Shown here: piece by piece, positions 1 to 5,629 of the stretch
Layout: every line of letters starts with the position of its first letter
How positions within the stretch are numbered: position 1 is the first letter of the stretch
Source: Paracoccaceae bacterium
GTDB taxonomy: Bacteria; Pseudomonadota; Alphaproteobacteria; Rhodobacterales; Rhodobacteraceae
Direction of reading: 5' to 3'
Length of the DNA: 5,629 bases
NCBI GenBank assembly: GCA_015485375.1
Contig: WFTU01000079.1
Span: 1-5,629 of the forward strand
Notes under the pieces: generated by a model
Told to the model about the DNA's origin: nothing
Databases searched by the model: none
Seen by the model: the letters and a program-made list of their open reading frames with translations, nothing else
Made by a program: the position numbers and the translations under genes

Positions 1-479
1 GCGAAGCCCTGCGTGATGACCTGCTCCATCAGGGCCAGCAGCGGATCCCAGTAGCCGTTGATGTTCAGCAGATAGACAGGTTTGTCGTGCAGGCCGAGCT
101 GGCGCCATGTCAGCACCTCGAACAGCTCGTCCAGCGATCCCGCGCCGCCCGGCAGGGTGACGATGGCATCGGCGTTCATGAACATCACCTTTTTGCGCTC
201 GTGCATGTTTTCGGTGATGATAAAGGACGAAAGGTCGCGTTTGCCGACCTCGAATTCCAGCAGATGCACGGGGATGACGCCGAAGGTCTCGCCGCCCGCC
301 TTTTGCGTGGCATTCGCGACCTCGCCCATCAGGCCGACATCTCCGGCGCCGTAAACGAGGCGCAGGTTTTCCGCGGCCAGTGCATGGCCAAGGTCCGCGG
401 AGGCGGCGCGATAGGCCGGATCTGCGCCGAAGCGCGAGCCGCAGAATACACAGACGGAGCGATTGGATTTCAGGGACAT
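1..479 (-). CDS. LOG-family (TIGR00730) Rossmann-fold protein, putative nucleoside 5'-monophosphate phosphoribohydrolase; 3' end outside window
   Basis: The first 159 residues are visible; the C-terminus lies beyond the left edge. Known LOG proteins cleave the N-glycosidic bond of cytokinin riboside 5'-monophosphates or related nucleotides such as AMP, releasing the free base and ribose 5-phosphate in the cytoplasm. Seen here: an N-terminal beta strand VCVFCGS (residues 9-15), the glycine-rich loop VYGAGDVGLMG (42-52), the ERKK motif with the conserved Arg95, and the family signature PGGAGSLDE (110-118), followed by the typical segment TWRQLG (124-129). The signature differs from the usual PGGxGTxxE only by Ser for Thr. 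The ATG at 479 is chosen because AAGGAA (488-493, minus strand) sits 8 nt upstream and the Rossmann strand begins a few residues later. It is divergent from the LysM gene. No signal peptide is seen. The family is secure; the physiological substrate in this bacterium is unknown, and no plant-hormone role should be assumed. Confidence 0.93.
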   Translation of the reverse strand, partial: MSLKSNRSVCVFCGSRFGADPAYRAASADLGHALAAENLRLVYGAGDVGLMGEVANATQKAGGETFGVIPVHLLEFEVGKRDLSSFIITENMHERKKVMFMNADAIVTLPGGAGSLDELFEVLTWRQLGLHDKPVYLLNINGYWDPLLALMEQVITQGF

Positions 480-616
480 TTTGGCGATTCCTTATGGATT
501 TTCGAACTATTTGCGGAGTTTTCCGTCCAAATGCTGTCGGACGGGTTTGCCACACTTAAAACGGTAGTGTAACGATTGCCTCAACGCTGGCAATTCGGCA
601 AGACGGGAAAAGTTAC
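480..616. promoter_or_regulatory. Divergent intergenic region between the LOG and LysM genes
   Basis: The two genes point away from each other, so this 137-bp AT-richer stretch must hold both start regions. For the LysM gene a weak sigma70-like pair can be proposed: TTGCCA at 547-552 and TAACGA at 570-575, with a 17-bp spacer. It would start transcription about 35 nt before the ATG. I found no convincing promoter for the leftward gene. A short inverted repeat ACACT/AGTGT (552-556 and 566-570, 9-nt loop) lies inside the proposed spacer and could be a chance match. The role follows from gene orientation; the exact boxes are low-confidence guesses. Confidence 0.4.
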
Positions 617-2116
617 ATGAACAGTACAATCGGACGCTATATCCTTGCGCTCATCATCGGTGGAGGCGTTTTTGGCGGGCTGGCCTATGTCAATCGTGAC
701 ACCGGAAGCGAGGTGGCGCTGCCTGCCATTCCCGCGCTGCCGCCGGTCCCGACGGTTGCGGGCAATGCGCCCGAAGGAGACGCAGGTGACGAGATCGCGA
801 CCGAGCAGGCCGATGTGGCTGCCGCGGTGGCCGAGGAAGAAACCGTCGATGCGCCTGCCGAAGAGGTTACGGAGGCTCCGGCCGAAGGATCTGTGAGCGA
901 GGCCGCCGAACCGGCTGCTGTCGAGGAAACCGGAACGGTTGCCGGGGAGACGGTCGAGGAATCCCCTGCGGAAATGGCGACCGAAGAAACACCTGTGGAA
1001 ACCGCAACCGGGGAATCCCCTGCCGCGGTGGCCACCGAAGAAACCGTTGCCGAAACTGTCGAGGCGGAAACACCGGCGGAGGTTGCGCAGGAAACGCCTG
1101 TGACTGAGCCGGTTGAAGCGCCTGTGGCGACCGAAACGCCGGCACCGGAAACCGTGGCGGAAGAAGCCCCGACGGAAGAAACGCCCGCCACCGAAACCGT
1201 TGTCGAGGAAACGCCGGTCGAAGAAGCGACCTCGCAGACCGCGACGGTGGCCGAGATTATCAGCACCAGCGGAATCACCGCCGAGGGCGAGAAACCGACC
1301 TTTGATGTGGTGCGCGTCGACAACAACGGCATGGCCGTGATTGCCGGCACGGCAGCACCGAATTCCACCGTAACCATCAAGGCCAACGGCAAGGTGATTG
1401 GCGAGGCGGTGGCCGATGCCTCCGGCGAGTTTGTTGCCATCGTCCAGACCGACGATCAGGGCGAGGCGCAGAATATCGCGCTGGAGTCCGAGATCGACGG
1501 AGAGCTGCAATTCTCCGACGAAAGCATTCTGGTGCTGCCGACCCTCAAATCCGATGCCGCCGACACGGTGGAGGAAGAAGCCGCGCCCGTGATCGTCAAG
1601 GCGACGCCGGAAGAGGTGGTCGTGGTGCAGTCGGGCGCACAGCCCACACTCGACCAGATCAGCATCGACAGTGTTTCCTACGAGGAGACCGGCGAGGCCT
1701 CCGTGGCCGGTCGCGGCACGCCCGGCAATACGGTGATAGCCTATGTCGACAACGAGCCGATGATCAAAACCGTCATTTCCACCAGCGGCACCTGGAAAGT
1801 GGTCCTCGACGGGCTGGAAGCGGGCAATTATACGCTGCGGGCCGACGAGATCGGGCCCGATGGGGAGGTTGTAAGCCGTATGGAAACCCCGTTCCAGCGG
1901 GCCTTCCCCGCCGATGTGCAGCAGGCACAGCAGCAGGCCGATGACGCGGGGCAGGCGGTCTATACCGTGCAGCCGGGCAACTCGCTCTGGGTGATTGCCA
2001 CGGGGCGCTATGGCGAAGGATTGAAATATCACCAGATTTTCGCCGCCAACCAGGACCAGATCCGCGATCCGGACCTGATCTACCCCGGTCAGGTTTTTGT
2101 GCTGCCCGAAGAATAA
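617..2116 (+). CDS. Membrane-anchored LysM protein with acidic Glu/Ala/Thr/Pro linker and two Ig-like modules
   Basis: The product is 499 residues long. Residues about 6-25 form one hydrophobic segment close to the start, a signal anchor or uncleaved signal peptide, so the rest is probably periplasmic. Residues about 52-205 are a low-complexity linker built from degenerate ETP, EETPVE and ATEET units. Two related beta-sandwich (bacterial Ig-like) modules follow, about 227-291 (core VIAGTAAPNSTVTIKANGK) and 348-425 (core SVAGRGTPGNTVIAYVDNE). Residues 448-497 are a LysM domain, starting YTVQPGNSLWVIA and ending DLIYPGQVFVLP, which resembles the LysM of E. coli YgaU/Kbp. LysM domains bind the glycan of peptidoglycan, so a role at the cell wall is inferred; no catalytic domain is visible. 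From Asp28 to Glu225 there is no Lys or Arg, and the whole protein lacks Cys. The ATG at 617 has a weak purine-rich site (GGGAAAAG, 605-612) and leads straight into the hydrophobic segment. The exact function is unknown. Confidence 0.9.
   Translation: MNSTIGRYILALIIGGGVFGGLAYVNRDTGSEVALPAIPALPPVPTVAGNAPEGDAGDEIATEQADVAAAVAEEETVDAPAEEVTEAPAEGSVSEAAEPAAVEETGTVAGETVEESPAEMATEETPVETATGESPAAVATEETVAETVEAETPAEVAQETPVTEPVEAPVATETPAPETVAEEAPTEETPATETVVEETPVEEATSQTATVAEIISTSGITAEGEKPTFDVVRVDNNGMAVIAGTAAPNSTVTIKANGKVIGEAVADASGEFVAIVQTDDQGEAQNIALESEIDGELQFSDESILVLPTLKSDAADTVEEEAAPVIVKATPEEVVVVQSGAQPTLDQISIDSVSYEETGEASVAGRGTPGNTVIAYVDNEPMIKTVISTSGTWKVVLDGLEAGNYTLRADEIGPDGEVVSRMETPFQRAFPADVQQAQQQADDAGQAVYTVQPGNSLWVIATGRYGEGLKYHQIFAANQDQIRDPDLIYPGQVFVLPEE
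770..1231 (+). repeat. Degenerate Glu/Ala/Thr/Pro coding repeat region in the LysM gene
   Basis: This stretch encodes residues 52-205 of the LysM protein. It consists of many short imperfect units centred on GAA/GAG-ACC/ACG-CCG codons (ETP, EET, AEE, VEE). In residues 61-200 I count 38 Glu in 140 positions and no basic residue. The region is likely disordered and extended, acting as a spacer between the membrane anchor and the Ig-like/LysM part. Repeats of this kind often vary in copy number between strains, but that is not visible here. Confidence 0.8.
959..1066 (+). repeat. Imperfect tandem duplication of an 18-codon unit
   Basis: Two adjacent 54-bp units (959-1012 and 1013-1066) encode residues 115-132 and 133-150. 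Both begin ESPA and continue with ATEET at the same offset. By hand I count 37 of 54 identical bases, with most matches in the first ten codons. The spacing is exactly 18 codons, so the reading frame is kept. This suggests the linker grew by local duplication and then diverged. Confidence 0.6.
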
Positions 2117-2143
2117 ACCGCAGCCGCGGGGCTGGTTTCTTTT
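2115..2143 (+). terminator. Rho-independent terminator after the LysM gene
   Basis: The left arm AAACC-(gc)-AGCC (2115-2125, with a 2-nt bulge) pairs with the right arm GGCTGGTTT (2130-2138) across a GCGG loop. The right arm runs into TTTCTTTT (2136-2143). A shorter alternative stem, CAGCC/GGCTG (2121-2125 and 2130-2134), uses the same loop. The hairpin begins within the TAA stop codon of the LysM gene. It would at least partly separate that gene from the exporter-mfd unit downstream. Confidence 0.6.
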
Positions 2144-2152
2144 GTCGCGACA
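2143..2152. promoter_or_regulatory. Perfect 10-bp palindrome upstream of the Atm1-type exporter
   Basis: TGTCGCGACA is its own reverse complement. It lies right after the terminator T-tract and 34 bp before the exporter start codon. A possible -10 box, TATCTA (2156-2161), follows 3 bp later, though I see no good -35 match. The position suits a repressor or activator site, but I cannot match it to a named regulator motif. A chance palindrome is possible. Confidence 0.3.
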
Positions 2153-2172
2153 CCTTATCTAGGGCGTCTATC

Positions 2173-2179
2173 AAAAGGA
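2173..2179 (+). promoter_or_regulatory. Shine-Dalgarno site of the ABC exporter
   Basis: AAAAGGA lies 7 nt before the ATG at 2187 and supports that start. It is the clearest ribosome binding site on the plus strand of this window. Confidence 0.7.
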
Positions 2180-2186
2180 CCGACCC

Positions 2187-4007
2187 ATGAGCAGCACATC
2201 CAGCGAATCCGCCAGGGAGCGGCGCAGCGCCATTCGCACCATCCGGCGGGTTATCCCCTATCTCTGGCCCGAGGGGCATCCCGCGCTCAAGCTGCGGGTG
2301 GTTCTGGCCATGGCGGCGCTGGTGCTGGCCAAGGTGTTTACCGTTACCACGCCGTTCTTTTTCCGCGGCGCGGTTGACTCGCTCACCGGCGATGCGGCCA
2401 CGCCGCCGGAGTTCATGTTCGTGAGCGGGGCGATCGCGCTGGTGATTGCCTATGGCGTGATGCGGTTGCTCGGGGTCGGGTTCGGCCAGTTGCGCGACGC
2501 GATTTTTGCCAAGGTCGGGCAGCGGGCGCTGCGGCGCCTTGCGATGGAGACATTCGAACACATCCACGCCATGTCGCTGCGCTATCATATCACCCGCAAG
2601 ACCGGCGGCCTGTCCCGCATCATCGAACGCGGGGTGAAGGGGGTGGAGTTCCTGTTGCGTTTCATGCTGTTTTCGGTCGGGCCGCTGATACTCGAACTGA
2701 CGATGGTCGGCATCATTTTCTACACGATTTTCGATGCGCGCTATCTGGCGGTGGTCGTGGTGACGATCACGCTTTACGTTCTGTTTACCTTTCGCATCAC
2801 CGAGTGGCGGGTGCAGATCCGGCGCAAGATGAACCAGCAGGATACGGAGGCCAACCAGAAGGCCATCGATTCCCTGCTGAACTACGAAACCGTCAAGTAT
2901 TTCAACGCCGAGGAGCGCGAGGCGAAGCGCTATGACGAATCCATGGCGGGCTATGAAAAGCTGGCGATCCAGACGAATTACACCCTCGGGATGCTGAATT
3001 TCGGGCAGTCGGTGATTATCACCTCGGGCCTGATGGCGGTGATGATACTGGCGGCGAAAGGGGTGCAGGACGGCACGCTGACCGTCGGGGATTTCGTTAT
3101 GGTAAATTCCTACATGATCCAGATCACGCTGCCGCTGAATTTCCTCGGCACGGTCTATCGCGAGATCCGGCAGGCGCTGGTCGATATGGGCGAGATGTTC
3201 GACCTGCTCGGGCAGCCGACGGAGATTGTGGACAAGCCGGATGCGAAGCCGCTGCAGGTGAGCGGCGGCGAGGTGCGGTTCGAGCATGTGTATTTCGGCT
3301 ATGACCCCGACCGGATCATTCTGGAGGATTTCGACGTCTGCGTTTGCGCCGGTCAGACGGTAGCGGTTGTGGGATCGTCGGGCGCGGGGAAATCGACCAT
3401 CGGGCGCTTGCTGTTCCGCTTCTATGACGTGAACCGCGGCAGCCTGAAAATCGACGGGCAGGATGTGCGCGACGTTACGCAAAGCAGCCTGCGCGCCAAT
3501 ATCGGTGTGGTGCCGCAGGATACGGTGCTGTTCAACGATACTATCTATTACAACATCGCCTACGGCCGCCCCGATGCGACGCGCGAGGAAATTCTGGAGG
3601 CGGCGAAATCTGCGCAGATCCACGATTTCATCCAGAGCCTGCCGGACGGCTATGACACCACCGTCGGCGAGCGCGGGTTGAAGCTCTCGGGCGGCGAGAA
3701 ACAGCGGGTCGGGATTGCGCGGACGTTGTTGAAGAACCCGCCAATCCTGTTGCTGGACGAGGCGACCTCGGCGCTCGATTCCGAAACCGAGCAGGGCATT
3801 CTGGAATCGCTGGAGGCCATGGGGCGCGGGCGCACGGTGATTACCATCGCGCACCGTCTGTCCACCGTGGTGAATTCCGACCGGATCATCGTGCTGGACA
3901 AGGGCCATGTGATCGAGGAAGGCACGCATGACGAACTGCTGGCCAAAGGCGGGCGCTATGCCGCCATGTGGGCGCGCCAGCAGGCGGACAGCGAGGAAAA
4001 GGTTTAG
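2187..4007 (+). CDS. Atm1/ABCB7-type ABC exporter (half-transporter, fused membrane and ATPase domains)
   Basis: The product has 606 residues, the usual length for Atm1-like half-transporters that work as homodimers in the inner membrane. The family exports glutathione-linked compounds (GSSG, glutathione-metal, or a sulfur/Fe-S species) and supports Fe-S and heavy-metal homeostasis. The membrane domain (about 35-325) has six predicted helices and the hallmark segment RKTGGLSRIIERG (137-149). Arg208, Arg212, Asn271, Gln274 and Arg325 fall where the glutathione-site residues of the Novosphingobium Atm1 structure are reported, shifted by a constant two positions (from memory of the family). The ATPase domain has A-loop Tyr372, Walker A GSSGAGKST (396-404), Q-loop Gln444, signature LSGGEKQ (500-506), Walker B ILLLDE (520-525), D-loop SALD (528-531) and H-loop His556, so it should be active. 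An odd Cys-Val-Cys (385-387) lies just before Walker A. mfd starts 4 bp after its stop. Confidence 0.95.
   Translation: MSSTSSESARERRSAIRTIRRVIPYLWPEGHPALKLRVVLAMAALVLAKVFTVTTPFFFRGAVDSLTGDAATPPEFMFVSGAIALVIAYGVMRLLGVGFGQLRDAIFAKVGQRALRRLAMETFEHIHAMSLRYHITRKTGGLSRIIERGVKGVEFLLRFMLFSVGPLILELTMVGIIFYTIFDARYLAVVVVTITLYVLFTFRITEWRVQIRRKMNQQDTEANQKAIDSLLNYETVKYFNAEEREAKRYDESMAGYEKLAIQTNYTLGMLNFGQSVIITSGLMAVMILAAKGVQDGTLTVGDFVMVNSYMIQITLPLNFLGTVYREIRQALVDMGEMFDLLGQPTEIVDKPDAKPLQVSGGEVRFEHVYFGYDPDRIILEDFDVCVCAGQTVAVVGSSGAGKSTIGRLLFRFYDVNRGSLKIDGQDVRDVTQSSLRANIGVVPQDTVLFNDTIYYNIAYGRPDATREEILEAAKSAQIHDFIQSLPDGYDTTVGERGLKLSGGEKQRVGIARTLLKNPPILLLDEATSALDSETEQGILESLEAMGRGRTVITIAHRLSTVVNSDRIIVLDKGHVIEEGTHDELLAKGGRYAAMWARQQADSEEKV
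3994..4002 (+). promoter_or_regulatory. Ribosome binding site of mfd, inside the end of the exporter gene
   Basis: The purine-rich AGGAAAAGG lies in the last codons of the exporter gene, 9 nt before the mfd ATG at 4012. The exporter TAG (4005-4007) falls between this site and the start. Ribosomes finishing the exporter can therefore reinitiate on mfd, which points to translational coupling. Confidence 0.55.
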
Positions 4008-4011
4008 GCGC

Positions 4012-5629
4012 ATGAAACCGCTGGGCAATGAAACCGTGCTGACCGGCGGCGCGCCGGAGGGGTTCGACGCGCATCTGGTTGCCGGACTGGTGGCGCGGGC
4101 CGGCGGGCCGGTGATCCATGTGGCGCGCGACGATGCGCGGCTGGCCGCCATGCGCGCGGCCTTGCGGTTTTTCGCGCCCGACCTGCCGGTGCTGGAGTTT
4201 CCGGCGTGGGATTGCGTGCCCTATGACCGTGTGTCGCCGAATGCCGATGTCTCGGCCCGTCGCATGGCGACGCTGGCGGACGGGTTCTCGCGCCCTGCGG
4301 TGATCCTGACGACGCTGAACGCGGCGACGCAGCGGGTGCCGGCGCGGGATGTTATCGGCGCGTCCAGCTTCATTGCCGAGGTCGGCAAGCAGCTTAATCT
4401 CGACGATCTGAAGGGCTATTTTTCCCGCATGGGGTTTGCGCCCGCGCCGATGGTGATGGAGCCGGGGGATTTCTCCATTCGCGGCGGGCTGGTGGATATT
4501 TTTCCGCCCGGTGCGAGCGGTCCGGTGCGCCTCGACCTGTTCGGCGATGTGCTGGACGGGGCGCGGCGGTTCGATCCCGAAAGCCAGCGCACGATTGAAA
4601 AGATTTCCCGCGTGGAACTGGCGCCGGTGTCCGAGGTCATACTGGACGAGGCGGCGATCGCGCGGTTTCGCAAGAACTACCGCCATGCTTTCGGCGCAGC
4701 GGGGGGCAATGATCCGCTTTACGAGGCGGTGTCCGAGGGGCTGAAACATCAGGGTTCGGAACACTGGTTGCCGTTTTTCCACGAGCGGCTGGAGACGCTG
4801 TTCGATTATCTGCCCGATGCGCCGGTGGTGCTGGATGACCAGAGCAATGCGGCGCGGGCGGCGCGCTGGGACTCGGTGATCGACCAGTTTGAAAACCGCA
4901 CGGCGGCGCTGGAGGAGAAAAGCCACCTCGGGACGGTGTACAAGCCGGTGCCGCCGGAGTTGCTCTATCTGGACGATGATGCGTGGAGCGCGGCGATTGC
5001 GGGACGGCCGGTGCGCCAGCTTTCGCCCCTGCCGCAGCCTTCGGGGCCGAATGTCATTGATGCCGGCGGGCGGATCGGGCGGAATTTCGCGCCGGAGCGG
5101 CAGGCGGAGGAGGTCTTGCTGTTCGGGGCCTTGGCGGATCACATCGCGGCGCGGCAGAAGGCGGGGCAGGTGGTGCTGTCGTCCTACTCCGAAGGGGCGC
5201 GCGAACGCTTTACCAGCCTGCTAGCCGATAGCGGCGTTACGGGCGCGCGCGAGATTGCAAGCTACCGCGATGTGCCCGAGGGCAGGGGCGGGGTGTTTCT
5301 GGCGGTCTGGGAACTGGACGCGGGGTTCGAAGCGCCCGATCTGACGGTGATTGCCGAGCAGGACGTGCTGGGCGACCGGCTGGTACGCAAGACCCGCACG
5401 CGGCGCGCCGAGAATTTTTTGAAAGAGGCGCAGAGCCTCACCCCCGGCGATCTGGTGGTGCATATCGAACACGGGGTCGGCAAATATACCGGCCTTGAAA
5501 CCATCACCGCCGCCGGTGCGCCACATGAATGTATCGCGCTGGAATATGCGGGCGGGGACCGTCTGTTCCTGCCGGTGGAAAACGTCGAACTGCTGTCGCG
5601 CTACGGGCAGGAGGTCGGGTTGCTCGACA
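4012..5629 (+). CDS. mfd: Transcription-repair coupling factor Mfd, N-terminal part (cut by window end)
   Basis: The first 539 residues are visible of a protein usually about 1150 long. Mfd displaces RNA polymerase stalled at DNA lesions and recruits the UvrA-containing excision complex. Residues 1 to about 340 match the UvrB-like domains 1a/2/1b: FPAWDCVPYDRVSPNADVSA (63-82) and GDFSIRGGLVDIFPPG (152-167) followed by RLDLFGD (173-179) and FDPESQRT (187-194). As is typical for Mfd, this module has no working Walker A motif. Residues about 350-470 fit domain 3. From about 476, LTPGDLVVHIEHGVGKYTGL begins the CarD/TRCF-like RNA-polymerase-interacting domain, ending near LPVENVELLSRYG (520-532). 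The translocase motor domains and the C-terminal autoinhibitory domain lie beyond the right edge, so completeness cannot be judged. The ATG at 4012 is supported by the upstream purine-rich site, and family similarity begins within the first residues. No frameshift is seen. Confidence 0.96.
   Translation, partial: MKPLGNETVLTGGAPEGFDAHLVAGLVARAGGPVIHVARDDARLAAMRAALRFFAPDLPVLEFPAWDCVPYDRVSPNADVSARRMATLADGFSRPAVILTTLNAATQRVPARDVIGASSFIAEVGKQLNLDDLKGYFSRMGFAPAPMVMEPGDFSIRGGLVDIFPPGASGPVRLDLFGDVLDGARRFDPESQRTIEKISRVELAPVSEVILDEAAIARFRKNYRHAFGAAGGNDPLYEAVSEGLKHQGSEHWLPFFHERLETLFDYLPDAPVVLDDQSNAARAARWDSVIDQFENRTAALEEKSHLGTVYKPVPPELLYLDDDAWSAAIAGRPVRQLSPLPQPSGPNVIDAGGRIGRNFAPERQAEEVLLFGALADHIAARQKAGQVVLSSYSEGARERFTSLLADSGVTGAREIASYRDVPEGRGGVFLAVWELDAGFEAPDLTVIAEQDVLGDRLVRKTRTRRAENFLKEAQSLTPGDLVVHIEHGVGKYTGLETITAAGAPHECIALEYAGGDRLFLPVENVELLSRYGQEVGLLD

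Noticed and set aside
552..570. Inverted repeat ACACT-N9-AGTGT as an operator
   Set aside because: Arms of 5 bp are expected by chance in a region of this size. It is noted in the intergenic entry but not claimed as a separate site.
87..572. 161-codon plus-strand frame over the LOG gene
   Set aside because: The minus-strand LOG protein has the full set of family motifs. This frame has none and runs into the intergenic region.
685..1440. 251-codon minus-strand frame with a Ser/Val/Ala-rich repeat protein
   Set aside because: The repeats are only the reverse complement of the Glu/Ala/Thr/Pro codons. No family motif is seen.
581..2032. 483-codon open frame on the minus strand, opposite the LysM gene
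   Set aside because: It is a mirror of the GC-rich, repetitive LysM gene. Its translation is rich in Gly, Arg, His and Phe with no recognisable domain, while the plus-strand frame has an anchor, Ig-like modules and LysM.
1773..4151. 792-codon open frame on the minus strand across the exporter gene
   Set aside because: It covers parts of three well-supported plus-strand genes and reads as a His/Arg/Gln-rich sequence with no domain. Long antisense frames are common in GC-rich genomes.
3886..5142. 418-codon minus-strand frame opposite mfd
   Set aside because: It is an Arg/His-rich shadow of the clearly recognisable Mfd reading frame.
1..5629. Mobile element, CRISPR array, tRNA or other RNA gene
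   Set aside because: No transposase, regularly spaced direct repeat array, tRNA-like fold or flanking terminal repeats were seen. Almost all bases are in four ordinary genes and two short gaps.

Overview
The window looks like core chromosome of a GC-rich alphaproteobacterium, most likely Rhodobacterales-like. This is an inference from base composition, from an Atm1-type ABC exporter of the alphaproteobacterial/mitochondrial kind, and from the style of the other proteins. I see no mobile element, CRISPR array, tRNA or rRNA, and no sign of recent gene transfer.

Layout: (1) Positions 1-479, minus strand: 5' part of a LOG-family (TIGR00730) Rossmann-fold protein, cut by the left window edge. (2) Positions 480-616: a 137-bp divergent intergenic region that must carry both promoters. 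(3) Positions 617-2116, plus: a membrane-anchored protein with a very acidic Glu/Ala/Thr/Pro repeat linker, two Ig-like modules and a C-terminal LysM domain. A good hairpin plus T-tract terminator overlaps its stop codon. (4) Positions 2187-4007, plus: a complete half-size ABC exporter of the Atm1/ABCB7 type (six-helix membrane domain plus ATPase domain), preceded by a perfect 10-bp palindrome and a strong Shine-Dalgarno. (5) Position 4012 to the right edge, plus: the N-terminal half of Mfd, the transcription-repair coupling factor, starting 4 bp after the exporter stop. It is cut by the window end just after the start of the RNA-polymerase-interacting domain.

Functional reading: the exporter and mfd look translationally coupled, which would link export of a glutathione-bound sulfur or Fe-S species with transcription-coupled DNA repair in one transcript. 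The LysM protein is probably a separate unit, because of the terminator. The LOG protein is transcribed divergently. All four genes belong to recognisable families, so I do not claim a new system. The least explained parts are the long linker of the LysM protein, which has no basic residue, and the palindrome in front of the exporter.
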